In this document: piece by piece, positions 44,559 through 55,164 of the stretch
Numbering within the stretch: the first letter of the stretch is position 1
How the letters are laid out: each line of letters opens with the position of its first letter
Assembly: GCA_943736015.1 (NCBI GenBank)
Contig: OX031065.1
Location: 51,872,992-51,936,991 of the forward strand
Direction of reading: 5' to 3'
DNA: 64,000 nucleotides
DNA from: Tridacna crocea
Taxonomy: Eukaryota; Mollusca; Bivalvia; Cardiida; Cardiidae
Translations under genes and position numbers: made by a program
Notes under the pieces: generated by a model
Database searches by the model: none
The model's input: only the letters and a program-made list of their open reading frames with translations
What the model was told of the DNA's origin: nothing

Positions 44559-44589
44559 ACCCTTTATATCAAATGATTCCATGTTTTAA
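44555..44589. mobile_element. TTAA-to-TTAA sliver of a family A end
   Basis: TTAAACCCTTTATATC followed by 20 bases and another TTAA; too short to orient. Confidence 0.4.
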
Positions 44590-44799
44590 CCCTTATTTTG
44601 CAAAATAACTAAAATTTTAAATTATCAGTTCGATATTAATAACTTAAATATTTGGTATTTCAAAGTTATGGTTTGGGTATAATGTCTCCTTATCGGACAG
44701 TGTAGATCCAAGATCAGACTGCACGTTCTGTGCAGTCTGATCTTGATCTACACTGTCCGCAAAAGGTCAGCGAGTCGCGCTTAGCAGCCAAACGGTTAA
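44586..44799 (-). mobile_element. Family B TTAA palindromic MITE (reference copy)
   Basis: TTAA at both ends, about 214 bases, outer bases TTAACCCTTATTTTGC and GCAGCCAAACGGTTAA. The off-centre core is a near-perfect dyad: TGTAGATCCAAGATCAGACTG, a few bases, then its complement. The long arm is AT-rich; the short arm reads GCAAAAGGTCAGCGAGTCGC. Non-coding. Ends and target match family A while the internal sequence does not. Minus means the GCTTAGCAGCC arm is on the right. Confidence 0.88.
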
Positions 44800-44895
44800 C
44801 ATCTCTTTGGAAATGGGCTTATGAAAGCATCGTGGATAAAGGAGAAAATGCTTGGCAAACGGACTTTACTCGTTTTAGTCTCAAATCCATTATTC
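44796..44895 (-). mobile_element. Family A remnant, decayed
   Basis: Starts at the TTAA of the B copy to the left; only GAAAGCATCGTGGATAAAGG and part of the core are recognisable. Confidence 0.45.
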
Positions 44896-45175
44896 TGCTG
44901 AGCTGAGTCTGAAACATTAAATAAACCCAGATTAAAAAAAAAAAACTAAAGTCGGTTAATGTTAGGGAAAAGTTTCTCAAATAACTAATTTAAAACTTCA
45001 GTTTAATGAGTCTTTTTGCGGATTTAAACAAAATAAGAAACTTATTTTTTACCGTGAAACAAGGCCCTGAACCTAAAACTCACTCGTTTCTGTGGAGAAA
45101 TGTTTTGTGACTTATGTTTTTTTATCAGATCGTGACATGAGGACAAAAATGCTCCTGTTGAGTAACTTTCTCTTT

Positions 45176-45222
45176 CTTTTCTCTGTCGCCCTGTCCCTGT
45201 TGTTGTATGGTTTCTTTCGGTT

Positions 45223-45256
<34 letters not shown>

Positions 45257-45460
45257 GGTCTCTCTCTCTCTCTTTTTCTCCCTCTCTCTCTCTTACTTTG
45301 CAATATACTGCTCAAGGTCTTTTGGCCCGTAACTCAGGTTTCTGTCTATTTCTCTGTCGCTCTGTCTCTGTTGTTGTCTCTTTCGGTTTCTGTCTGTCTG
45401 TCTTTCTGTGTCTCGTACTGTGAATTATTCTGCTCAAGGTCGTTTGGCCCGGAACTCAGG
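45176..45460 (+). repeat. CT-rich microsatellite within a duplicated block
   Basis: A (TCTG)n and (TC)n tract at 45223-45292, inside two tandem units that each end CTGCTCAAGGTC then TTTGGCCCG and AACTCAGGTT (45176-45340 and 45346-45460). The 135-codon frame here is low-complexity Ser/Leu and not a gene. Confidence 0.8.
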
Positions 45461-45772
45461 TTGAAGAACCCGACAGCTCGTTGGCAATGTACAATCTGAC
45501 CCCGTCACGCTTTCACCAAACGGCTGGCGTTTCTTCAAAGCGGAATTCAAACAATGCGAAACTTTGTCAGAATGCTGGGAACGCGAAGAGCATGATTGAC
45601 GGGTACTTATGAAGAGAGAGGTTGATAATCTGACCATTATACCCTGAAGATGATGGCTATTTAATATCCCATGTTGTCAGTTGTAATGTGTCTTCAGTTA
45701 GTGGTGCCCCTTTCATAGAGGTTAACGATTTGCTTCCACGGTAAATTGCTTTATCTTTATCCGGCTAAATAA

Positions 45773-46066
45773 TTTACCCTTTACCAGACGACAAATTTTT
45801 AGACTGGACCAAATTGAAAGCACTTGCAGACGACAAATTCAGTGTGTCTCAATCAGTGTAATTTTGCCTTTGATAGAGTAGAAAAGATTGTGGGAAAAGG
45901 AGAAAATGCTGGTTACCAGCATTTTCTCCTTTTACCACAATGTTTTCTACCCTATCAAGATCAATTTCCATTATTTGAGTCACATTTAAATTTATGTTTG
46001 CAAACGCTTTCAAAAGGCTTCTTTTCCTTGGGCGTCTAAGGTCGGCATTGCGTGGTTAAAGGTTAA
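45773..46066 (+). mobile_element. Family A chimera with the GCAGACGAC arm on both sides
   Basis: Left arm and core are normal. After the core comes an inverted left-type arm (CTACCCTATCAAGATC to GTTTGCAAACGC), and only then the usual right arm (AAAAGGCTTC onward). The copy is about 65 bases longer than normal. Confidence 0.85.
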
Positions 46067-46252
46067 TAGTAAATTTTCAGTTCGAAGGTGAAAACCCAAA
46101 TATTGCTACATTAATGGTACGTTTTGGAGAATAATTTCTCCGTTATCGGACAATGTTGATCAAAGATCAGGCTGTACTTTCTGTGCAGCCTGATCGTGAT
46201 CCACACAGTCCGCAAAACGTCAATGAGTCGGGCTTAGCAGCCTAAGAATTAA
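46063..46252 (-). mobile_element. Family B MITE between two A copies
   Basis: Both terminal TTAA sites are shared with the flanking A copies. Confidence 0.85.
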
Positions 46253-46727
46253 TACTTTCCACTGACGACAAAGTTTGGACACAAAGCTGAAAGAATCTGC
46301 AGGTGACAACTCATATGTGCTGGTGTAATGCAGAGAAATGACCCTTCCCTACAAAATGACCCATAGGTCATTTCACTACGTGGAGAAAATGACCCGCTAC
46401 AGAGAAAAATGACCTATGGGTAATTTTACTACGTAAAGAAATGACCCGGGTCATTATTCTACGTACACAAATAGCCATCTGGGGTCATTTCTCTACGTAG
46501 AATAATGACCCAGGTCATTCTTCCACGTAGGGAAATGACCCATGGGTCATTTTGAAAGGGTTCATTTCTCTGCATTACACCGGAAATAAATGGATCATTT
46601 TTTTTTTCAAAGGAAAGAAAACGTTGTGGGAAAAGAAGAAAATGCTGGTTACCAGCATTTTCTCCTCTCTCCTCAATGCTTTAAAAAGGCTGCATCTTCA
46701 GGTTCATACTTGTTTGTAAAGGGTTAA
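46249..46727 (+). mobile_element. Family A MITE carrying a nested element H
   Basis: Left arm 46249-46319, element H 46320-46583, then the core and right arm to TTAA 46724-46727. Shares TTAA with neighbours on both sides. Confidence 0.85.
46320..46583. mobile_element. Element H: inverted-repeat insert built of AATGACCC palindromes
   Basis: Terminal inverted repeats CTGGTGTAATGCAGAG and its complement ending ACACCGG. The interior repeats AATGACCC and GGGTCATT many times, often joined as CCCATGGGTCATT with TACGTAGA spacers, so it is palindromic at two scales. It lies inside a family A arm, which dates it as the younger insertion. Confidence 0.8.
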
Positions 46728-47156
46728 TCCTTTCACAAAAGGATCTAGTGTTTTTAACTCTCTTGAAAAAGGCTTTCAGATCATGTCGGAAAAGTAGATA
46801 GTTCAGCGTCCGTATTCACCAACCATTCTTAAGAATATTCTTAGTCTTATTTTTAAAGATTCTCCGGATGTGAAAGTAATACAACTTCTAACTGGCTAAA
46901 CCAAGTGGTTTAGCCACTTAGAAGTTGTGTTACTTTCACACCTTGAAAAATCTGTAGAATAAGACTTAGAACATTTTTAAGAATGGTTGTTGAATACGGA
47001 CCCACTGGTTGTTAGCATTTCTCAATCGATTTTCCACAATGATTTCGATCCTTTCAAATTATAACCTGTTAGATCTTTTATAGACCATGTATAACTTACC
47101 TGCAGATGTTTTTAATATGGACAAGTATCAAATTATGTCATAGACTAAAGGGTTAA
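46724..47156 (-). mobile_element. Family A copy split by a family C insertion
   Basis: Left arm 46724-46806, family C 46807-47004, then the core half GTTAGCATTTCTC and right arm to TTAA 47153. Shares its left TTAA. Confidence 0.75.
46807..47004. mobile_element. Family C MITE inside a family A copy
   Basis: Complete. The centre carries paired changes in both arms (CTAACTGGCTAAACCA and TGGTTTAGCCACTTAG), so the CCAAT boxes are lost. Confidence 0.85.
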
Positions 47157-47545
47157 CTAGTTTTATTCTCATACAAGCAGATGATTCTGGAAGTATCATA
47201 GTAGAATATGAATGATCGTTAGGAATTTAGCTGTAGTTTATGGATTCATGTGATAAAATTGATTTTGACTTCACTGTGGAAAATGTGAGAAAATGAAATG
47301 ATTTTCCGTATGATCTACTATGATGATGTTATCAGTATACCATGGATTAAGGCTTGTTGCCTAACATAGGCACATGATGATACAAACAGAGCTGGTGGTC
47401 GAAGATAAACTATCACTAAATAGAAATTGAAAAACTTGCTCTGTTTTCGACTACGTTTTTGTTCTGATGACAAGTTAAGATTCTATCATTACATCTATTG
47501 CTGTTATGTTATGCGTATTGATTCTAATGAGTCGGGAATTGCATA

Positions 47546-47762
47546 TTAACTTCCTACCACACAATGAGAGTTTGAACACCCTTTAGGAAAGAAGCCTTTC
47601 GAAAACATTATGGGAACAGGAGAAAATACTGGAAACCAGCATTTTCTTTTTTTCGTACTACCCTATCAAGATTAAATTTCATTTATTTGAGTCACATTTT
47701 GATGTCTGCAAATGCTTTCAATTTGGACTAGGCTAGAAATTTTTCGTCTGGTAAAGAGTTAA
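47546..47762 (-). mobile_element. Family A MITE
   Basis: TTAA-bounded, core moderately decayed on its right side. Confidence 0.85.
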
Positions 47763-48794
47763 GCTGACTGGTATAGGTAACTTGGCAGCAGTGTCAAATG
47801 AGGTCTCAGAGCATCGTAGAATCATGTAAACATAAATATTACCGAGGTTTCAAATCGGCAATGATCAAAGGTCGTGACCATTGACATGCTACAGGAACCA
47901 ACGCCTGCTTCCATAGTTAACCTACGAGCAGGCGCAATTTCCTGACCATGTTATGACCGGTGTATTTCCGGTACCACCATTGTGGCCGCAGGAACATCGT
48001 TAGAGGGCGTTCAACATGGTTTCTAGACACATCGTGCCTTGCGTTTTCCCATTACCATACGATATGTTGACAGCCCACACTGAAGGTACCCTTAAACCAT
48101 TGGAAAATTAGCAACTGTTTGCTTGGATTGTGGTGACTGGTGCTATTCTAATGCCAACATGCACAGGCTGCATAGAAAATTATTTGAGAGCTTTTCCAGT
48201 TATAGTACTATGTAAGCTGACTTATTCATGTGTTCCTTGCCTTGCCGAAGAACATTTTCTTCCAAACGAGCACCTCAGCCTGGACAGCAGCGGGATAAAA
48301 TTAATAACGTTACAAAACAGAATCACGAGTATCTGTAAAGAATGGATTTTATTGCCCCCACATTTCGTCTGCTCTTCGTTTTGGCATATTCCAATAAAAT
48401 CGGAGTTATGGAATTTGTATTACGATAAATGCCGAACTTGCATCTTGTTTTAATGGCTACTTAGCCACTCAAAAAGAAGCCATTTGGCAATCGTAAAAGT
48501 AATTTTCAAATACTGAAAATTCTTTTATGATATAAAGACTGCAAAGAAATAAGTCTGAGTTACGCAAAGACATTAAAAGGAGCATATATTGTCTGGAATC
48601 TTTTCATCATTCATCAAACTTATTGTTCTGTAGGAAGAGTTTTATCATTTAGGTATAGACTAGATACCACTGTCTTTACAGTGCTTCGGTTATGGTTTTT
48701 TGTCTTTTTGTCTTTTTGTCTTTTTACAAAGAAATTAAATTTTGTTGATATATGATTAACCATCGCCACTTGGTCTAACCTTTATTTCAACCCT
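47763..48794. other. Non-repeat DNA with an unexplained 107-codon frame
   Basis: Plus-strand frame 48130-48453 is Cys-rich (11 Cys by hand count) with no signal peptide or domain I know. It is not supported by codon bias or splice sites that I can see. Confidence 0.3.
48700..48726 (+). repeat. 8-mer tandem repeat
   Basis: TTTTTGTC repeated about three and a half times. Confidence 0.75.
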
Positions 48795-48819
48795 TTACCT
48801 TGGTATATAGAATTATATA

Positions 48820-48910
48820 TAGAATTTTCTACATCTTTACATAACACATGTTCTGATTGGCAAAACAAAATGGTTAAGCCAATCAGAAGTTACGTTACTT
48901 TTAGATTAAA
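48820..48910. mobile_element. Family C core remnant
   Basis: TGTTCTGATTGGC and GCCAATCAGAAGTTACG arms around the centre only. Confidence 0.6.
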
Positions 48911-48954
48911 AAAAAAAATCTTTTAGATTAAGGCAAAGAAAGTTAAGCGTGGCA

Positions 48955-49100
48955 AAAATGATGAGATCTGGGAAAGGGTTGGAAATCTTGTGGGAAAAAG
49001 GATTAACTGCTCGTTACCAGTAATTTCTGCTGTTTCGTAAAAGTATGAAAACACCTTTTCTGCGGTCGTTAAAACTTGGAAATATTTAGTAAAGAGTTAG
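48955..49100 (+). mobile_element. Family A remnant, GCTCGTTAC core
   Basis: Begins close to the core; ends AGTAAAGAGTTAG. Left arm missing. Confidence 0.55.
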
Positions 49101-49154
49101 GAAAGTAAATGGGTTTGAAGTAGTACTGAAGTGTAAGATCTAAATATTTATGCT

Positions 49155-49280
49155 TTAGTTCTTTACCAAACGACAAAATGTTAGATTTGTCCATATTGAA
49201 AGCATTTGCAGACAACAAACTAAGATCAGCTAAAATTTTGGGACTTGTGTCATTGAGAGAGTAGAGGAAATAGTGTTTTA
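49155..49280 (+). mobile_element. Family A left-arm fragment
   Basis: CTTTACCAAACGACAAAATG to a truncated end, immediately before a complete copy in the same direction. Confidence 0.7.
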
Positions 49281-49506
49281 CTCTTTACCACACGAGAAAA
49301 TTTTACACTGGTCCAAATTGTAAGCATTTGCAGACGACAAAATAAAGGTGACTCGAACATAGAAATTTGTTTTGGTAAGGGTAGAAAACACTGTGGGAAA
49401 AGGAGAAAATGCTGGTTACCAGCATTTTCTCCTTTTCCCACAAGTGTTTTCAAAAGGCTTCTTTCTCAGGGGCGTCAAAAGTAGGGATTGTGTGGTAATG
49501 GGTTAA
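49277..49506 (+). mobile_element. Family A MITE
   Basis: Full length, perfect core with one extra base in the right arm (CACAAGTGTTTTC). Confidence 0.9.
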
Positions 49507-49560
49507 AGGGATGAAATTCTTGTAACTAGCATTTCACCATTTCCCACGACGTTGTGTAAA
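49503..49560. mobile_element. Family A remnant
   Basis: From the shared TTAA, a weak core (GTAACTAGCATTTCACC) then TTTCCCACGAC. Confidence 0.4.
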
Positions 49561-49620
49561 AACGTTTACTACACAATGCTCGCAAAAATAGGGGAACCGT
49601 TGGTGTTAGGCGGACATGTT

Positions 49621-50549
49621 ATATAAAATAGAAGGAATGTAAATTTACCAACTTCTCGCTTGATGCCTCGTAGCAATACCAAGGGGAGGAGGCTAATGGT
49701 AATCGATTCTTATTCTGTTTCTGGCCGATTCACTCGTACAGGTGAATCTCTAGACATAAGACTAGTTTCACCTCGAAAATGAATGTTTCGTGCTGTAATC
49801 TGCAACTAGCATATCAGTCTGTCCCTCATAAGCCAGTCTTATAAAGATATCGTCGCGTGTGTTTATTCCGTGAGTGTCTGTGAACCAGTGACTTTTGTTT
49901 ACATCTCGTAAAGCACGTAGTTTGATGACGTCACACGGTATTTCGGCTCGTAACCCTTACCAATATTCGAAAGCTATATTTGCACCTGAATTTCAGCCAA
50001 ATGTCAGACAAAAATATGTAAAAAATAACTATTTTTCTCTGTGAATAGAATGTGGCACCATTTTTCTAATTTCTGAATTATGTTTACTCTGACAGACCGC
50101 AAAGACATTTTACTTCCTGGTGTAATTACATCCAAACTACAGGAATTAGGTCACGCCATGTTTGTTCTACAAGGCCGACGGTAAACTTAGTTCTCTATGA
50201 ACCATGTCATTGAAATTAATGTTTTAAACATAACCCTCACATAGAAATGATCAGAAATGAATACTGAATGAGGGCAAGTAGCTTCTAGTTCATCTTTTAG
50301 TCTTAACTATTAATCTTGTCACGTTGTTGCCTCATCATCATGGAATAAGGACACTCGACAATACATCTGCATCACAAACTCCTACGACACTTTTTCTGTC
50401 TCCGTGTTAAAACTTTGCACATCTACGAATTAATTAACCAAAAATTGTAAATGTGGTACATATCATTTTGGACTTATAGCTACAAGCGTTGAAATAAGCA
50501 TTGTTTCCCATTGAGCTCAGAAACGTTTTGCGCGCATGCATGAGAAGTT
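49621..50549. other. Non-repeat DNA
   Basis: No gene recognised. A CACGTAGTTTGATGACGTCA stretch at 49914-49933 contains a CRE-like TGACGTCA that may be chance. Confidence 0.35.
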
Positions 50550-50777
50550 TTAACTCTTTACCAAACGACGTAATTTCAGACTGGTCCAAATTGAACACAC
50601 TTGCAGACGACAAAATAAACAGAGCTCAAAAATTGAAATTTGTTTCCAGCAGGGTAGAAAACATTGTGGGAAAAGGAGAAAATGCTGGTTACCAGCATTT
50701 TCTCCTTTTCCCACAATGTGTTCAAACTGCTTCTATCTCAGGGTCGTAAAAACCAGGGATTGTTTGGTAAAGGGTTA
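50550..50777 (+). mobile_element. Family A MITE
   Basis: Left TTAA, right TTAG; core perfect apart from ATGTGTTC at its edge. Confidence 0.9.
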
Positions 50778-51027
50778 GGGGGTTAGGGGGCGAATTACTT
50801 CTAGGACTCTACAGTAAAGATGAAGGCATGGCCGAGCTTCCACGCTTTTGGCCTTTTGACCTGTTTTTAGCTTGTACTGTTTTTACGAATTAGCCAGTGG
50901 AGCGATATAGGGCCATCATGGCCCTCTTGTTTTCTCATCGAAAAGTCGTTTTGAGGAAAACTGATCTTGAGGCAGACTTCAAGGTCTCTGCATAGCTAAG
51001 AGTCTGACTTTGAACAACTTTCTTCTC

Positions 51028-51230
51028 TTAACTCATTACCAAAATCGAAAGCATTTGCAGATCACAAAATAAAAAGACTGAAAATTTGAAAGTTGTTTTG
51101 TGAAGAGTAGAAAACATTGTGGGAAAGGGAGAAAATGCTGGTTACCAGCATTTTCTCCTTTTCCCACAATGTTTTCTAAAGGCTTCTTTCTCAGGTCGCC
51201 AAAAGTACGGATTGTGTGGTAATGGTTTAG
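51028..51230 (+). mobile_element. Family A MITE, short left arm
   Basis: About 24 bases between ATTACCAAA and TCGAAAGCATTTGC are missing; right end TTAG. Confidence 0.88.
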
Positions 51231-51632
51231 GGCTGCAGACGCAGGTGATAATCTACCTAGAACCTTACGCATGTGGCATAAAGGAGACATGTTGAGCATT
51301 GGAAGACTGAAACACGACCGGTGGGGCTTTAAAGGTGGCCTTTCAGATTTTGGGACGAATCTTTTAACAAAAGTACGAAAAAATCATCCTTATATACTCC
51401 CAAGACCTTTTAATTTTCATTCATAAAACTCCAGTCGTCGAAAACCATCCGACAGCAAGAGAAATTAGAGATTTATTACGGCCCAGGTCGACACCGACGG
51501 GAACTATGGTATACCGGAAATACACAAATGGCGCTTCAAACATAGCGCCCGAAAAAGAAATTATGGAAATTAATTACATGTTTGTTATATTATGGAATAT
51601 AAGCGTCATTAGCCACGTACCAGTCACTTTAC

Positions 51633-51847
51633 ATTCCCACAATGCTTCTTTTGATTTTTGGCGCGAAATCTAAAAATATCTTAAGAGGCCACGTAGCCTT
51701 TTAAGGGAATACCATCAAAAATCTTTATTTTGGTAATTTTATTATTCTTAACTATTGATGATTTGTATTGTTTTTTCATATAAATTTCAGTGATATGTAT
51801 ATTTTTTAATTTGGTGAGAGGTGAAAATTCTAAATACCCACCTTTAA
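51633..51847 (+). repeat. Repeat I, copy 2
   Basis: Same order and spacing as 4321-4532 with scattered substitutions. No inverted ends, so possibly a retroposed or older element. Confidence 0.8.
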
Positions 51848-51882
51848 ATAATAGAACAAATGCTTTCTAAATTTGACGATAC

Positions 51883-52084
51883 CTGTGTCTGTATTCACCA
51901 ACCATTCTTAGGAACATTCTTGGTCTTATTCTAGAAGATTTCCTGACAGTGAAAGTTACAGGACTTCTGATTGGCCAAACCATTTGGTTTAGCCAATCAG
52001 AAGTCCTTTTACTTTCACAGTGACAAAATTCTGAAGAATAAGACTAAGAATGTTCTAATGAATGGTTGGTGAATACAGACCCTG
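51883..52084. mobile_element. Family C MITE
   Basis: Complete; arms very similar to the 23329 copy. Confidence 0.87.
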
Positions 52085-52154
52085 GTGTCGAGAGGCTCTG
52101 TATATATTATAGTCCATTCTTGGTGGCGAATCTTGTGGCTCAAACGTTAAAATT

Positions 52155-52283
52155 TGACTTCAATATTGTAGTACACATTGTGGGAAATGGACAAATGCTG
52201 GTTACCCGAATTTTCTCAGGATGACTTATAAAGATCTTTCCTTCAAATCCATTTACACTCGGGATTGTAGTGTAAAGGGTTAA
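52155..52283 (+). mobile_element. Family A remnant
   Basis: Core GCTGGTTACCCGAATTTTC and a decayed right arm ending at TTAA 52280. Confidence 0.6.
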
Positions 52284-52329
52284 ATATCGATTGTAATGGA
52301 AACTGATGGGCGGATCTGTTACTATTACT

Positions 52330-52395
52330 TTAATAACTCTTTCAGTGCCAAATAATAAAGAAACTCGAACTTTTTCGACGGCTCAAAATACAACC
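52330..52395 (+). repeat. Minor dispersed repeat R, copy 2
   Basis: CTTTCAGTGCCAAATAATAA to TTTCGACGGCTCAAAAT. Confidence 0.5.
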
Positions 52396-52524
52396 TTTTG
52401 AATCATAAAGATATTTTGCAGAATCGATCTAGAGATTAGCATAAGTTGTATGAACTTGTTTCTCAATCGATGTAAAATAAATATGTTTAAACTAAAGATA
52501 TTTTGATTCTATATCTTGACTACA

Positions 52525-52605
52525 CAATCGGACGGTATAGATCAAAGATCTGTGCAGTCTGATCTTCATCAATGCCGTCCACAAAAGTCATAGCGTTTGC
52601 CCTGG
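52525..52605. mobile_element. Family B core fragment
   Basis: GACGGTATAGATCAAAGATC with a partially lost left dyad arm. Confidence 0.55.
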
Positions 52606-52618
52606 GCGCCGATTTACT

Positions 52619-52780
52619 AGATCAAATGGTTAAACCAATCAGAAAGTGTGTTACTTTGAAATTCAGAAAATTACAGAGAATAAGACTGAGAATGTTCTTA
52701 ACTGTCTCTTTCAAAATAAGAAAATATTTTATAATAAGACTGAGAACATTCTCAAGACTATGTAGTTGATAATACAGACA
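52619..52780. mobile_element. Family C half, partly duplicated
   Basis: One arm from GGTTAAACCAATCAG; its AATAAGACTGAGAA...TTCTYAA segment appears twice (52679-52700 and 52733-52757). Confidence 0.6.
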
Positions 52781-52888
52781 TTGTTTTCAAAATATCATAT
52801 GATCCACCCTGGCTCAGCAGTTAAGGGATCGGATGGGTAATCAGCCTAATTCCTGTGTGATCCAGCATTCTCTAGAATACGAATGACC

Positions 52889-53116
52889 TTAACCCTTAAC
52901 CACAAGGCAAAATTTTAGACCTCTCCATATTGAAACACTTGCAATCGACAAAATAGATATGAATCGAAAACTAAAATTTGTTTTGGGACGGGTAGAAAAC
53001 ATTGTGGGAAAAGGAGAAAATGCTGGTTACCAGCATTTTCTTCTTTTCCCACAGTGTTTTCAAAAGGCTTCTTTCTCAGGGTCGTTAAAAGTCGGGATTG
53101 TGTGATAAAGGGTTAA
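52889..53116 (+). mobile_element. Family A MITE
   Basis: Both TTAA ends, near-perfect core. Confidence 0.9.
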
Positions 53117-53630
53117 GCTGGCAAAAAGGGAGAGGGGAAACCAAAAGGTCAGACCTCCGAGAAATAAATGGTACCGTATACTACTGAAATTGGAAAAATG
53201 TCTCATTAAGACTTTAAGTATATCGCCTCTAAGGATTCCAAGGAAGGCCATAAAATTATTGTATTGAGATTGCGGCCTCCCTTTTTCCGGTGGAGAAAAT
53301 TCAGTAGTGGGAGTTTGGTAATAACATATGGTAACCATCATATTTGAGTAGCTGAAAATGTATTCATTTATGCGGGCTAGTCTAAATATTTGATATGAGG
53401 CCACTTGTCAGGTGATCTACAAATTCTGCCATTGATTACACCGTTCATGTATAAGAATCTCTGGAAATTTAGGATGGGTTTCTTGTGCAGTCTTTTTATT
53501 TCAGTTATTTTTTTTCTGGTTGGAAATTTCTTATGTTTGATTAAAAAAAAAATAAATATTTTAAGATTGATTAATATCTATCTTTTATAAACAATATAAA
53601 ATTATGAGCCATGCCCTAGAAAATAGAAGT

Positions 53631-53854
53631 TTAACCCTTTCCCAAACAAGCCCTTGTTTTTACGTGTCTGCAGTATAAGTCTTTTGAAAATACTGTGGGA
53701 AAAGGAGAAATTGCTCGTAACGAGCAATTTCTCCTTTTCCCATAGTGTTTTCTACCCATTTGGAGAACTTTCTGCCATTTTTGTTAAATTTGAAATTGTC
53801 GTCTGCAAACTCTTTCAGTTTCGAAGAGTCTAAAATTTGTCGTTTGGAAAAGGG
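53631..53854 (-). mobile_element. Family A MITE, GCTCGTA subtype
   Basis: Left TTAA at 53631. The right TTAA is missing and the copy runs directly into the next at GGAAAAGGGACAAA. Confidence 0.88.
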
Positions 53855-54065
53855 ACAAATTTATAGGGTGGTCCAGATTGAAAGCGTTTGCAGATGACAA
53901 AATAAATGTGACTGAAAAATTGAACTTTGATTTGGGAAAGGTAGAAAACATTGTGGGAAAAGAAGAAAATGCTGGTAACCAGCATTTTCTCCTTTTCCCA
54001 CAATGTTTTCAAAAGGCTTCTACCTCAGGGTCGTCAGAAGTAGTCATTGTGTGGTAAAGGGTTCG
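53855..54065 (+). mobile_element. Family A MITE fused to the previous copy
   Basis: Its first 18 or so bases are absent at the fusion point; right end TTCG. Confidence 0.85.
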
Positions 54066-55164
54066 ACCATCTCTGTAATGACAATCTGTTCTTGTGTAGT
54101 CAGGCTCTATCTTTGTCGCTGGCAGAAATATGAATATAAGGATCAGATGAAAAGTTAACTAAAGATAGAGTGTCTTTGCAGGTTTTTAACCTAATTTTGA
54201 AATCAATATCTCTGCCTGCGACAAACACTGGGACCGATCGTACAATAACAGACTGTCGTTTTCACAATAATTTTCATACTTTAAATGGTAGGGGTTTCGA
54301 TTGTGATGCATTTCAACACCGCTTTGTTTACTTTTCGAGGCTAATTTTACTTTAACGAACAAGATCGAATGCTAAACGAATATCATCGACTGTCAAGTAT
54401 CTCCTTACGATCGTCTGATATGTTTTGCTTGCACTCTGCAGAAAGTCGAAACAAAATGGTTGATAATACGTTAGAAAATGTCAAAGAATTTGGCTCGACA
54501 AATGCTTTGGTAAAAGTGAAGAATAGGGGTCGTAGTGCAGACGAATTGCCTTCGTGGCACGAAACCTCGTATTGGTTGTTCGTTGCCAGACGTCGAGTTA
54601 ATTGTGCAAATACGAACCCCGTCGGCACACCGGAAGAACAGAAATGCAAGCGAACGTACTGTAACGAACTTCCAATAATTGAAATTAGATCGATGCGGTA
54701 GCGACCTTCGGGGTATGCCAATAAATGCCAAAATTTCTTCGTACGCTGGCATACAGTGGGCCAATTATAGTGTAACGGAGTCTGATGTGATCTGTCGTGG
54801 AATTTAGCCAAAGTATTTCAAATCATAACTTTATGGCATAATCATTGTTACGTGCATAATTACCTTTCCATGAAAAACATTTTGTTAAAATTTCGTAAGG
54901 CAAATTAAATAGCAAACGGTATCTTCATGCTTATAGTAGCCTACGTCGGAAATTTTCTGCAAAAATGTCACAAAAGCTGCTCGAGCTGGCAACATGCTGT
55001 GGAAAGCTGCTGCAATTTCGCAAACTTCTTTTGGTACTTTAAACGTCAAGTGTGCAGGCAGTACTTGTAGAACTCTGCAGATGCTTCTGAAATCTTGTGT
55101 TTGGTAACGTAATTATCAGACTTTCCTTAGAGATTATTGGGTCTTGAAGACAGTTGTTGAAGAC
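54066..55164. other. Non-repeat DNA with the longest overlapping frames
   Basis: A minus-strand frame of 142 codons (54383-54811) overlaps a plus-strand frame of 110 codons (54369-54701). G+C is locally raised. Neither translation is recognisable, and both cannot be coding on ordinary grounds. Confidence 0.35.

Noticed and set aside
45092-45499. 135-codon frame as a membrane protein (Leu/Ser-rich)
   Set aside because: It translates a CT/TCTG microsatellite and its duplicate; low complexity only.
48130-48453. 107-codon Cys-rich secreted peptide
   Set aside because: No clear signal peptide or cysteine spacing pattern, and no splice or codon support.
52801-52890. tRNA gene (CCTGGCTCAGCAGTTAAGGG)
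   Set aside because: Only a box A resemblance; no box B match at the right spacing.
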